From: Diabrotica undecimpunctata
Taxonomy: Eukaryota > Arthropoda > Insecta > Coleoptera > Chrysomelidae
Length of the DNA stretch: 64,000 nt
Direction of reading: 5' to 3'
Assembly: GCF_040954645.1 (NCBI RefSeq)
Contig: NC_092809.1
Coordinates: forward strand, 131,367,914-131,431,913
The notes beneath the pieces are model-generated. The model worked only from the letters and a program-made list of their open reading frames with translations. It was not told the origin of the DNA and made no database searches. Shown piece after piece: positions 1-10,720 of this stretch. A program made the position numbers and the translations under genes. Each line of letters begins with the position of its first letter. Position 1 is the first letter of the stretch.

Positions 1-3000
1 TCTGCCATAAGTTGTGTTGACTTGGGTGTCATGAAACGGAAACATTTCACACAGTCGTGTATTATCTTCTTTGTTTGTCTTAGTCCAGAGATAGGCCAAT
101 ATTTCGAACGAAAATTTGACAACGTGGTCAAGGCACCTGCATGTCCCAATTTAACATGCATTTGTTTTATCATTAATTTGACAACTGAATGATTAGATGG
201 TAGTAGCAAGGGATGTTTCTGTTCGAAAGAGATAGGGGCAAATTCTAATCTACCACCTAAATGAAGAAGTCCAGTTTTCTCAGAGAGGAAGGGGTTTAGT
301 GCCCTGATAGTTTTATCAGAGATTATTTTCCGATGTTTTAACTCATGAAATTCTTTAGGAAAGGCCTGTGATTGTATGTACTTAACAATCACAGTGGTGG
401 AGGAGCTTATTTCACAAACTTGCAGTGGTCCTAATTCTAAAGGTGAATTAGTATGTCTTTTTCTTAGATTTGAGAGAAAACGAAAAACATATGCCAGAGT
501 TCTCTGAATTTTTGAAAATGACGAACATTTATTAAAAAGGGTTTCAAGGGTATTATTCACTTGAGATATGTCAGAGGTTGTGCTTAAAGTGACCTGAGTG
601 TGTCTGAGTTCCAGTAAATCTCCCGTCCATTCTTTTATCCTGAATTGAGAGTAGTCTATTACACTGGAAACTAAAAAGGGGGGACCTTCGGTCCACAATT
701 TTTTTAAAATTGACTGAGTGATATCTGAGGCTCTAGAGGGCAAATCTGCTACGTTTAAAGAGGAACTTACATGATGAAATAAAAAGGATTTACTTAATTC
801 TTTGATTTGACTGACACGATGAAGTACAAATGGATTCCATGTAAATTTAGTTGTTAAAATCCATGTTACAGCGATGAGGCTGTCTGAAAATATGTGAACT
901 TCAGATATTGTGACGTTTTTTGAAAGAACCTCAAGTACCTTTCTAGTAAGAGTGACACCTAATAAGATACCAGACAATTCTAACCGAGGAATAGTTAGTT
1001 TATTTTTTAGTGGAGCTATTCTAGTTTTCGATGCTATGAGGCGAGACGTGACTGTGTTGTCACTATACACGACTCGAAGATAGACACAAGCAGCATAGAT
1101 GTCCTGAGAGGCATCGGTGAAACAATGTAATTGCATATCCGATTTAGGCAGTGGAAGTGTCAGGCATCTGGGAAATGTAATTATTTTAGATATTGATTGG
1201 AATGTATCCAATAATGATTTCCAATCCGGGATCAATAGGTCATCCAGTATATCACTGTACCAGTCTAAGGGCAATGACCAGATAAGTTGTAAGAAAGATT
1301 TAGAGTGTACTCTAAAAGATAAGAGTTTTCCTAAGGAGTTATACATTCGAGAAACATAGGTACATAATTTTCTTTTTGTTAAGGGAGGCGCCTCTTCACA
1401 AATAGGCAACTTAAAAGAAAAATCGTCTTGATAAGGTGACCTGTTAATACCTAGGACCTTAGAGAAGCTACTAACTAAGTCAAGATTAACTTCTGAAGTG
1501 AAGATCATATTATGCTCATTTGAAAAGGCACGAGAATTTAAATATATTTTATAGAGTTGGAAACCGTGAATGTTCAGAAGCGAGCGTAGTTGAGAATAAG
1601 GTATGTGTATCCTTTCCAAGTTATTGGCGCTGGTCAAGTCGATATTTGCAAACCTTTTTAAAGTATGAGAAGCCACTGAGTGCGTGGTTTGGTTAGCAAA
1701 AGTTTGAACCTGAGAGACAGTAAACAACGGAGTAGGGCACGTTACATTAACGTTCACCACATCAGGAGGCGGCAATGCAGACTGGGCCTCCAGTAACAGA
1801 ATATTGTTGGGCACTGCAGTAGCTGTTGTTACTTGGCCCTCTACGAATGGTAGGGCCACGGTAACAGAAGAAAAGGCAGGTTCGACTGAATCTAATGAAT
1901 TAGATTGTGAGGGGGTATGAGTAAGAACAGTTTGTATTGAGAGAAATTTGATGACATCCGTGTCAATACGAGGCTGTGAGAGGAGTATTTGATTTTCGTG
2001 TATTAGTGGAGGAGCTATGGATTTATTCCGAGGAGGGATAATTTTCAAAAAATTGACATGTACATCACCTTCACAAGGTGTTGCAATTGATAATAAATCA
2101 ATAGATTTTTGTGTAGGAATTTTATTGAAATGTAAGAAAGTGGGAGTGAATATATTCTGAGCTTGAATAGAGAGTTTATTAACCTGTCGTATATTTAGAG
2201 CATTTAAAGTTTCAGGTTGAGAGATATCTTGAATTTGTCTACGAGTTTGGGGAGGTATATTTGCCAGTTCCGCTTGCACACCGCAAGAAGGCGGTACTTG
2301 AGTTAAGTTTTCAATAACCAATGGAGATAAATTGACAGTTTTTAGAATAGGAGCAGAGACTAAAACATTTTGTGTATGTAAAACTTGACTTGAAACCAAG
2401 GTATTGGATTCTTGTAATATTTGTGGGGGAGAAATGTTAAGAAGCACGGAAGATGCAGATATTACAGTTTCAGTAATCATGTTTTGTTCTGGAGTATTTT
2501 GAAAAGTGACTGTTTGTGCTGGTAACACATTTTTTAAGAGAGGCTGGCCTATTACATCTTGAGTACTAATGTTATTAGAAGTGTTTTTATAAGTCGGCTT
2601 TTGAAGCTCTTGCGTCTGAGCTTGAACAATTGCAGAACTAAACGAAGTACTTACAGTTATTTCTTTCATCTGTTTGAACTGATTGGGGAGGGAGTCAGAG
2701 TAAAATGTATTTTTAACTTCTTTTTCGCCATTTATATTCAAATCAGTACTTTTAACAATGTGTTTACTGGAAGTATTCGCCTTAAATTTTGTATCAAATT
2801 TAAAAGCCTGTTTAGCTTCCAGTTTTTCTTCTAAGAAACATAAAGCATCCATATATTTTTCATAAGTAATATCTACTTCCTCACTTTCGAGAATAGTTTC
2901 GTCGTCAGCCAGGTTTTCCAAAGCATCCAAATACGATTTATAAGCTGCCCTAAGCTGAGTAATATATTCCCTAATTCTACATTTAGAGAGGCCTTGTTCA

Positions 3001-3083
3001 TTTGAACTAACAACGTTCGCAATTCTGGCGATATTTCTTTGTGAAACGTGCATTGCATAAAAATACTCTGCAATTTCTGCCAT
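1..3083 (-). CDS. BEL/Pao retrotransposon polyprotein, partial (runs off left edge), no RT core
   Basis: An open frame starts at the ATG at 3083-3081 and stays free of stops to base 1 (about 1027 codons), so the true end lies outside the window. Residues 1-95 resemble the gag-side DUF1759 region of Pao elements. Roughly 100-500 is Pro/Ser/Thr/Asn-rich with no recognisable fold. From about residue 540 it matches the segment after the RT in Pao pol (KVLGI, then LPLDW). An RNase H domain follows: FTDAS near 655, then RLELSG, FSDS and VADLPSR, so all four acidic catalytic residues are kept. Near 950-1010 a His-His-Cys-Cys integrase zinc-binding motif ends in CVKC. The aspartic protease and the RT palm with YVDD are not seen. 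In a normal element this protein would be cut into capsid, protease, RT/RNase H and integrase. The frame is undamaged, so this is either a non-autonomous deletion derivative or a captured coding sequence. Family assignment is firm; status is inference. Confidence 0.8.
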   Translation of the reverse strand, partial: MAEIAEYFYAMHVSQRNIARIANVVSSNEQGLSKCRIREYITQLRAAYKSYLDALENLADDETILESEEVDITYEKYMDALCFLEEKLEAKQAFKFDTKFKANTSSKHIVKSTDLNINGEKEVKNTFYSDSLPNQFKQMKEITVSTSFSSAIVQAQTQELQKPTYKNTSNNISTQDVIGQPLLKNVLPAQTVTFQNTPEQNMITETVISASSVLLNISPPQILQESNTLVSSQVLHTQNVLVSAPILKTVNLSPLVIENLTQVPPSCGVQAELANIPPQTRRQIQDISQPETLNALNIRQVNKLSIQAQNIFTPTFLHFNKIPTQKSIDLLSIATPCEGDVHVNFLKIIPPRNKSIAPPLIHENQILLSQPRIDTDVIKFLSIQTVLTHTPSQSNSLDSVEPAFSSVTVALPFVEGQVTTATAVPNNILLLEAQSALPPPDVVNVNVTCPTPLFTVSQVQTFANQTTHSVASHTLKRFANIDLTSANNLERIHIPYSQLRSLLNIHGFQLYKIYLNSRAFSNEHNMIFTSEVNLDLVSSFSKVLGINRSPYQDDFSFKLPICEEAPPLTKRKLCTYVSRMYNSLGKLLSFRVHSKSFLQLIWSLPLDWYSDILDDLLIPDWKSLLDTFQSISKIITFPRCLTLPLPKSDMQLHCFTDASQDIYAACVYLRVVYSDNTVTSRLIASKTRIAPLKNKLTIPRLELSGILLGVTLTRKVLEVLSKNVTISEVHIFSDSLIAVTWILTTKFTWNPFVLHRVSQIKELSKSFLFHHVSSSLNVADLPSRASDITQSILKKLWTEGPPFLVSSVIDYSQFRIKEWTGDLLELRHTQVTLSTTSDISQVNNTLETLFNKCSSFSKIQRTLAYVFRFLSNLRKRHTNSPLELGPLQVCEISSSTTVIVKYIQSQAFPKEFHELKHRKIISDKTIRALNPFLSEKTGLLHLGGRLEFAPISFEQKHPLLLPSNHSVVKLMIKQMHVKLGHAGALTTLSNFRSKYWPISGLRQTKKIIHDCVKCFRFMTPKSTQLMA

Positions 3084-4694
3084 TTTGAATTGGAGTATAA
3101 GAGTATAATAAGAGTGTACCAGTCAGAGATGAATGATAAAGAGAATAAAACCTAGCGACCCTTGGAAAGGGTACAAAGAGAAGAGAAAAAATATGTATAT
3201 AAGAGTGTAATGAGATTATCAGTTTCTTGTTTCTTTTTTGTGTGAAAATTATATTTGGTGTCGTGAATTTAATTTAAATTAACACTGAGATAATTTTAAT
3301 TGATTTAATAAAGCAATTAATATGCAAATACTTTCTAAGAGCAGAGATTATTGTAAAAATTTAGTTTGTGTCATCGAGCGATTTGAATAAAGCAATTATT
3401 ATGCTAGGGATTAATGACAATAACAGCGGAGAATTCTTGTAAAAATTTATTATTCAGAACAATAGGACAAAATCCCAAATTATTTACCTAGACGTGTACC
3501 TCTGGCAAAACGTGTCAGAGAACAATACAATTAGTTGGGATTATAATGAGAATCTTTGGTTGACAAAGGCTGGGATTTTTACTACGTCACAGGTATCTAT
3601 CAATGGGTCATTTTACCTGACTTTCTAACGTCCTTTAACAATAGAATCATAAAATTGGAATTTACACAGATAAGAATTATTAAACAACGATCTATCAATA
3701 TATCGATTTATCAATACATACGTATATACATATATATCAAAGAACATATACACATATATAGAAATACATAATTTCGAAGGACCAAATCTAATGAGATTTA
3801 CAGCAGAGATAAGATTTATCTGAACCTAATTGGATCAAAATATGTTCATTTGAGCATGAGATAAAACAGAGAGACTGAGGATTTACATATGACTCAAAAG
3901 TGTACCAAACTATGTAGAGTCAAGATGTGAGACAGAGAGATAGAGAGTGAGAGAGAGATTATGATTTATATCCGACTCGAATAGACCACAATATGTACAA
4001 AAAGGGTGTACATATGTGAAATTATGAATATAATTTCAGTTAATGAGGACTGTATTACATAGGGCTGGTTCAAATAAATTAGGATATGTGGTAAAAGGTT
4101 ATACAGATTATAGCAAATTAAGTTTATATAAAGTCTTACCAATTCTTCTGCTGCACATACACACACTCGCGGTATTTAGAGGCTTTCAGTCGCGGTTGTT
4201 CTTCATACGGGGAAACTGTCCGGTTACCGGTTTCTGAAGACGTGTTTCGCGGTACTAACACTTAGATCACACGAGATATAGCACATTTGCGTCTGTACAC
4301 GATTTAAAATAGTACTTGCGGTATTTTTCGCGTAACTATAAGCGAGAGAGATAATTAGAGTAGAGAAAAAGCGTGGTAAGTCTGTACCAAGCGATAGGTA
4401 GCGATAGAGAGATAATACGTCTGCCTAGTAGGACTCAGCAGACGAAAGAGAGGACGACTGTCTCTAGCAACAGTCAGCAGTCAAGAGAGAGTGTCTGTTA
4501 TCATCGAGAGACAACAGGCAAGAGAGCGAGACTTTCTTTGCTATCTTACAACTGTCTGTATTTCTAATGGAGTGGGGTTAAAATGTGAGTAGGAAGGGTT
4601 GGAGAACGGGAAATAATTGTAAAATTGTGGTAGAATGCTAGCTAGTAATACAGCGAAAAAATGACATGATTTTTCGCATGTGAAAAAATTGAAC
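3084..4694. other. Upstream flank of the Pao frame; LTR not delimited
   Basis: This 1.6 kb stretch should hold the leader and 5' LTR of the minus-strand Pao element, but with one copy I cannot place LTR ends or a primer-binding site. It contains an AT-dinucleotide-rich patch at 3690-3770 and GA-rich simple sequence at 3928-3960. A CG-containing block at 4190-4560 differs from the surrounding AT-rich DNA and could be LTR sequence. No gene is recognised. Confidence 0.35.
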
Positions 4695-5816
4695 AATGGC
4701 ACTTTTCCTAGTGGAACAACAGAGCGACATGTAGATGAAGCGCAGGAAGATGACATTATGGACGCCGTTACTATGAACCCTACAATAAGCACTAGACAAG
4801 TAAGTCGAGAACTTCTTCTTCTTCTTCTCGTGCCACTCCTAGCGGAGATTGGAAATCATCATGGCCACTGCGACTTTGTTAGCAGCGCGCCTAAAAAGTT
4901 CAATCGAACTACACCCGAACCATTCACGTAGATTACGAAGCCACGATATTTTTCTTCTTCCCACACTTCTTTTACCCTTAATTTTGCCCTGCATGATATT
5001 TCTTAAAAGTTCGTACTTTTCACCTAGTTCTTTCTCTTTCACGACGAACTTAATGTTACTCAATCAAAAGTAAGTAGAGTCTTACAAAAAAATAATCTAT
5101 ACCCATATCACATTCAAATGGTTCAGCGACTACATGCTGGAGATGAGATCGATAGGTTCGAATTTTGTAGATAGATTAACAATAATCGACCAACGCTATA
5201 CAGGACACTATTTACAGATGAAGCCCAATTTACCAGAGACGGGATAAATAATTCACGAAATTCACATGTGTGGGCAGAAGAAAATCCCCATGCTATTCGA
5301 GAACGTCGTTCTCAGTTAAGGTTTTCGGTTAACGTGTGGATTGGTGTCATAAATAACCAATTAGTAGGTCCTCACTTTTTTGATGGTCCTTTAACAGGGC
5401 AGGTCTATTTGAACTTTCTACAAAATATTTTGCCGAATTTGCTTGCCAACGCGAACGTTGCTATCCAAGGGATGTATTTTCAGCATGATGGGGCACCCCC
5501 ACACTTTTTACTGGCAATGAGACAACATCTCAATAATGTTTATGGCAACAGGTGGATAGGACGTGCAGGTCCTATTTCGTGGCCTTCAAGATCCCCTGAT
5601 TTCAATCCCGTTGATTACCATATTTGGGGACGATTGAAGCAACTAGTTTACGCAGTGAATATTAATAACCGACAACAATTAATTGATAGAATTATACATT
5701 GTTGTAATACTATTAGAAACGATCCCCAGAGTATCCGTAATTCAATACGTCAATTAACAATTCGGCAACAAAAATGTGTACAGGCTGCAGGGTTCCATTT
5801 CGAAAATCTATTTTGA
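4695..5816 (+). pseudogene. DD41D transposase pseudogene, copy A
   Basis: The frame covers the end of the helix-turn-helix domain (RHVDEAQEDD, STRQVSRE) and, after the insertion, the DDD catalytic domain. The first catalytic Asp is in LFTDEAQF, the second in QHDGAPPH and the third in FNPVDYHIW. I count 41 residues between the second and third, the DD41D spacing described for the rosa-type lineage. Defects compared with copy B are loss of the N-terminus, the 231-bp insertion at 4815-5045, and a TGG-to-TAG stop in the FCRWINN segment near 5171. The last 182 codons (5268-5816) are open. The protein would cut and paste its element at TA sites. Confidence 0.8.
4815..5045 (-). mobile_element. LINE 3'-end fragment inserted in the transposase
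   Basis: Copy B lacks these bases, so the boundaries are direct. The flanks carry GAACTT at 4809-4814 and 5046-5051, a likely target-site duplication. Read on the minus strand it encodes the C-terminal tail of an RTE-like LINE (LLRNIMQGKIKGKRSVGRRK, then WLRNLREWFG), and it ends in an AAG-repeat tail, seen as CTTCTTCTT on the plus strand. The same tail type occurs in the copies at 6645-7715 and 46213-46935. Confidence 0.8.
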
Positions 5817-6167
5817 ATTATTTTTATTTTGTTACCATTATTGTATCTTTTCCAGTTCTAATTTATGGGTTTATCATAACTATGTACATATTTTTAATTT
5901 TTTTTTAAATTGTTCTTGTTAGTAGTTACTGTTTTTTGTTGTGCAGTGACTCAGTTTATCATTTCAATTAAAATGTTTGAAATTTATAACATTTGTTTAA
6001 ATTAATTACCTTATAATTTGATACTTCATTATGGTTGTTCTATTTTTGGTAAGATTTGATCGTTCACTAAAAATTTAATAAAAGTGCGACAACATTGTCG
6101 CATATGTCATTTTCATTGGCTATTTATGTAGTTTGAAAATCACTTATTGCATTTTAAAAAAAATATA

Positions 6168-6471
6168 TACAGGGTGTAATATTTAATACGAATCCCTAAA
6201 TTAATTTTTCCAAAGCCAGTCCTGGATTTTTTTAGTTTAGCTAATACCAGTCGAATGCTTGATAGTAGTGTATTGTATCATGCAAAAATTAAAAAAATCA
6301 AATGAGCCATATAAACACTACAGTAAAATGAAATAAATGGTCAATTACACAAATCACCCTGTTAATTAATAAAGAAGAGGAGTTGACATTTTTTAGTGGC
6401 CACATGATATGCTCCCTGAGGGACTCTACATATGGTAAAAGTATGTAAAGTTCCTCATGACTCACCCTGTA
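6168..6471. repeat. 304-bp unit with TACAGGGTG/CACCCTGTA ends (copy 1)
   Basis: The unit begins TACAGGGTG at 6168 and ends CACCCTGTA at 6471, with TA on both sides. A 304-bp copy lies at 16637-16940 and a truncated inverted one at 14313-14584. It has no coding capacity. It could be a miniature element inserted in the ancestor of the DD41D transposon, or that transposon's own terminal region; all three copies share the inner flank, which favours an ancestral association. Confidence 0.7.
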
Positions 6472-6644
6472 TATGTAGATGCTGAATAATTTTATATAGA
6501 ACGTTCTGAAAAACACAGTCATTAATTAATTCTGAAAACCATATTTAACACTAAATAAACAAAATATTCAAGATGATGGAGCCCCGCGGTAGTTTTCTAT
6601 TTGGTTTTTTAGATCACAACCCATATATTTGCTTGTATGTAATA

Positions 6645-7715
6645 TAAGTTGGAATGAACGTACTTGCTCAAAGATGTCGAGATATATCTGTAGACATATA
6701 CTGTTGTTTTATTGACTTCCAAAAGGCATTTGATCGTGTTAAGTGCACTCTATATTGATCGAAGCTCTAAAAGACATTGGCTTGGACGGCAGAGATGTTC
6801 GAATAATTGCCAATTTATATTGGAATCAAACAACATCAGTTTTAGTAGATGGTGTGGAATCACAGGCTCTTGACAAAACAAGAAGGAATATTTGTGACCG
6901 GAGAAGTCATCAATAATTTGCGATATGCGGACGATACAGTACTCCTAGCTTCTAGTCAAGAAGATCTGCGAACCCTACTTGATAGTGTCGTCGAGAGTTG
7001 TAGGGAGGCAGGTCTGGATCTGAACATACGGAAAACCAAAATACTCGTAATAAGTAAACAACAGCATATAAAACCGTCTATAATATGTAAATAATACCAA
7101 ACTTGAGCAAGTTGATAAAATCGTTTACCTTGGACAGCAATTAAATTGTAACGCAGAAAGTCACGGCGAAATTAGATCTAGGATAGAGCAGGCTAGAGCG
7201 GCTTTTAGAAGGATGTCCAAGGTGCTATGTAACAGAGACCTAAAATGGCATTGAGGATCCGCCTACTCCGCTGCTACGTGTTCTCGGTCTTACTTTATGG
7301 TGTCGAGTCCTGGACTGTGAATAAAATCGATTTAAATCGCCTTGAGGCTTTCGAAATGTGGTGCTATAGAAGAATTTTAAAAGTTTCCTGGTTGGAGAAG
7401 ATTCGAAACTTCACAATACTAGAACGTCTCAGCAAGACTACTAAGATCATAAAAAGCATCACAAGCAGAGAAAGCTGGAGTATTTCGGACATGTAATGAG
7501 AGGTCCCAAATATAGGTTGCTACAAAATATCATGCAAGGAAAAATAGTAGGCAACGCAGTCCAGGACGAAGAAGAACCTCATGGTTGAAGAACTTGCCAG
7601 ATTGGTATGGTGTTGATACAAGCATGCTATTTAGGGTGGCAGTGAATAAAATTAAGATAGCTATGATGGTAACCAACGTTCTGAAAGGACATGCTACATG
7701 AAGAAGAAGAATAAA
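6645..7715 (+). pseudogene. RTE-like LINE pseudogene, 5'-truncated with internal deletion
   Basis: RT motif A region CCFIDFQKAFDRV is at about 6703-6742. The piece around DVRIIANLYWNQT follows in another frame. A deletion removes the QGC...LSPLLF block, so motif C region LRYADDTVLLASSQ (6915 onward) follows almost directly. The thumb and connection (FLYGVESW, AFEMWCYRRILKVSW) run to about 7490, and a degenerate tail ends in GAAGAAGAA at about 7705. At least four frame changes make it non-functional. The protein would have been an endonuclease-reverse transcriptase for target-primed insertion. Confidence 0.8.
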
Positions 7716-7829
7716 AGCACTTTTATTTCTGGTTACTATGGTTTAAATACTTATTTACTGCAGATGATATTGGAGAAAATGTAAAACCTGTTTCCAAAAA
7801 TTGGAAAATCACGTTCATAAAAAATGTAT

Positions 7830-9150
7830 ACCCTTCTCTTCTACTTCTTCTTTTTATATAGACATGGGTCTGTCTATTTTTCAATGTGCCTCCATTAAGT
7901 TGTCGTTCGATCGTTTTCGTGGTCTTCCTACTGATCGACTGATCGTTTTACTATCGAGGAACCGTCTCTTGCCGTCTTTGCTACTCTATTTGTTGTCATT
8001 CGGCTTATATGATCGTTCCATTCTACTCTTCTATTTCTTACCTATTTCTTGATGTTCTTCACCTTGCATCTACGTCGTATATCTGTAGATCTGTACTTCT
8101 AGCTCTGTCCCATAGTGTCTTACCATCAAAGTGTTTTCATCTCTGCTGTTTCTAACATCCTTTTTGTCCTCTCTGTATCAGGTCTTGTTTCTGCCGCATA
8201 TGTCATTATTGATCTGATGACTGTTTTGTAAATTCTGACTTTCGTTTCTTTCTTGATATTTTTATTTCTCCATATTGTTTCATTTAGGCAGCCTGCAGCT
8301 CTGTTTGCTCTATTCACTTGATCTTCCACTTCGGTTTCGAGCTTTCCGTAGCTAGATAATGTGATGCCTAGATATTTAAACTCCATTACTTGTTCTATTA
8401 TCTGACCTTCCAGCTCCAATTTACATCTTAATAAATTTGCTGTTGTAACCATGCATTTTGCCTTTTTTGGGGAAATTAACATGTTAAATTTTCTGGCGGT
8501 TATATTAAATTGGTGCAGCATACGTTGTAAATCATCTTAACTTTGAGAGAGTAGTATTGCGTCGACTGCATAGTAGATTATTTAAGTTGTTTTTCACCCA
8601 TTTGGTATCCGTTTTTAGTTCTTACTTTTTTATTATTTCATCCAAAATCAGGTTGAACAATAGAGGACTCAGGGAATCTCCCTGTCTTATCCCATTACCA
8701 GCTTCAATAGGATCGGTTAGTTCTTCTTCTACTTTTACGTTTATTGTGTTGTTTTGGTAGATATTTTCGATCGTTTTGATTATTCCTAGAGGTATCTCTC
8801 TTGCGTACAACAAGTGGATAACGTCTTTTAATTTGACCCGGTCAAATGCCTTCTTTAAGTCCACGAAACATAGATATGCCGGTTTGTTGTATTCTAATGA
8901 TTTCTCTTGTACTTGCCTCATTATGTCTTCCCAACGTAAAACCTTGTTGTTCTTCTGCTAGTGTTATAATTTCATTCAGTGCAATTGTTATCACTTTAGT
9001 TGTTAATGTTAGTGTTGTGTTTAATAAATTAATTCCTCTGTAATTTTCCGGGTCCGATTTGTGTCCCTTTTTGAAGAGAGGTATTAGGATGCTTGATCTC
9101 CATTCTTGAGGAATTCTGTTTTGTTCACTTTTGTACAGAATAAAATGTAT
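7830..9150 (-). pseudogene. LINE reverse transcriptase pseudogene, 3' part
   Basis: On the minus strand the order is: EWRSSILIPLFKKG and ENYRGINLLNT (about 9110-9010); FVDLKKAFDRV (about 8850); GIRQGDSLSPLLFN (about 8680); EFKYLGITLSSYGKLE (about 8370); and a C-terminal tail like the IEWNDHISRM motif at about 8020. The YADD segment between 8560 and 8620 is damaged. The 3' end near 7835 has an AAGAAG-type tail. Two open stretches of 99 and 131 codons remain, joined by frameshifts. The upstream part of the same element lies at 10200-10560, separated by foreign DNA. Confidence 0.8.
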
Positions 9151-10199
9151 ACCCAGTTATCAAAATGCAGCAAATGAAATAAAAGAGAAGTATAAAAAGT
9201 CCATTGTAATATTAGCCATTTTCTAATTGTTATAGTCGACGACGCCGACGTAAGTTTGGCTCAGATGTTTTCGTTTATTTCCTATAATACGAATGATGAC
9301 AGCGTGCAAAGCCAGCGGATCTACTGTACATATATGCATATTTAAGTGCATATTTTCAGGCTTTCACACATACCATATCTGTATGCATATTTTATTAATT
9401 AAATGCACAATTATCCCAACCCTAGCTACTACTAGTCAGAACAAAAACTCAAAAACAGAAATGACGAGTTTACTTATATTACATTACATGCTGAACAAAC
9501 AATTCTTTGTCCAATTTCTACCCATTATATTTACTAAATCTTTCAGCTCTTCCTTCAGTCATTTGCTTTTAAATTGTACAGTAACATTTTAAATTCATAA
9601 GTTTTTAACTGCCAAATATAAAATTTAAAATACTTCGGTCTCTAGCAGGTATGCCAGTATCCTTTTACCTCTTTTCTTTGTCTCGTTTACTTAATACGAC
9701 TTACCAATTTTTTGGTTGCCTGCATCCAACCTCGGGCACATCATAAGCGCTTTATGATTGTGGCATTTCCGTATTGTACCATGTAATAATGTCCTTGGGA
9801 ATTATAGGTGTCTATAAATCATGAGGTTCTTTGACCGTCTAAGAGATTATAAATATGTCTAAAAATGTGAGAACGTTATTTATTTATCCTAGGAGCATTA
9901 GTTCCACTTTGGAAGGTTTATAATTTTGCGTAAAACCCTAATAATAATAATTTTTAAAAATGCAATAATTTTTGTGGTATGACTGCCACATTTATTTTAT
10001 TTATAGTTATTTTCTTGAATCGGTGAATAAATCGGAGTCGTGTAAAATTAAAGTGTCATGTCGTTACACTGCTCGCGCCCCTGTTTCACACAAAGATGCT
10101 CGCGTTGTATCTCTCAGATACGTAATGTAATTTTTAAAAAGCTGAACTACTTTTACTACCCACTCCGCCTTTTCTTTGTATTCTTGTTCTCTGTCGATA
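9151..10199. other. About 1.05-kb insert splitting the LINE; contents unrecognised
   Basis: The LINE text breaks off near 9150 and resumes near 10225 in the same orientation, so this segment looks inserted. It is AT-rich with scattered GCATAT/ATGCAT motifs (9325-9400), like those at 13920-14010, and a CG-rich patch at 9237-9255. I found no open frame of interest, no clear terminal repeats and no target duplication. Confidence 0.5.
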
Positions 10200-10560
10200 T
10201 TATTAGTCATGACGATAACTATTACATATTGGCTTATTTTCTGAGTTCCATATATTTTTTAGTAGTTTATGACTCAGGTGCATCATTCTCTTCATTTTTA
10301 TCAATTTATTGATAATTTCATTCCGTCCTGCTGCTTTTCCTGATATTAACCTTTTCACTGTTTCAATAACTTCCTGGTATGTGGGAGCGTTTTCTTGTTC
10401 GTCTCTTTCACCACTTATCTCTACTTCCCCAATATTCCTGCATTGTTTTATTTTGGACAAGTTAGAGAAATGCTTTCCCCAGTTTTCTTTACGAATTTTA
10501 AGTCTTACTGTTGTTTTATTGTTGTTAAATTGTTTTGTAGCATATTTGTTAATTAATAAG
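10200..10560 (-). pseudogene. Upstream part of the split LINE (pre-RT region)
   Basis: Minus-strand translation gives NAPTYQEVIETVKRLISGKA and then LLKNIWNSEN, the linker that normally runs straight into IPQEWRSSILIPLFKKG. That continuation is found at about 9120, showing the two blocks were one element. The element is 5'-truncated at about 10560. Confidence 0.7.
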
Positions 10561-10720
10561 TAAGTAATGTAGTATTTTTAATAAATTTTTACAAAACAGC
10601 AAAATTAAAACCCTTTTGTTAAAGTTATCGCCTAATGTTGATATTAATCCAGATAGTTTTTCCTGTTTTACAAACCAGTATTGCTACCTGGTAGAGGCTG
10701 TTCACAGTTTTCGGGACATA

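Larger units (their letters stand above)
4695..6471 (+). mobile_element. DD41D Tc1/mariner-superfamily element, copy A (5'-truncated, interrupted)
   Basis: Homology to copy B (14313-16940) begins abruptly at about 4695 and continues to the CACCCTGTA end at 6471. The 5' part of the transposase gene is missing. A LINE fragment sits inside at 4815-5045. The non-coding 3' arm (about 5820-6471) is shared with copy B, including the palindrome GCGACAACATTGTCGC and an outer 304-bp unit starting TACAGGGTG. It is a dead copy. Confidence 0.8.

Noticed and set aside
4240..4270. TGTTAGTACCGCG on the minus strand as the start of the Pao LTR
   Set aside because: No second LTR copy or primer-binding site could be found to confirm it.
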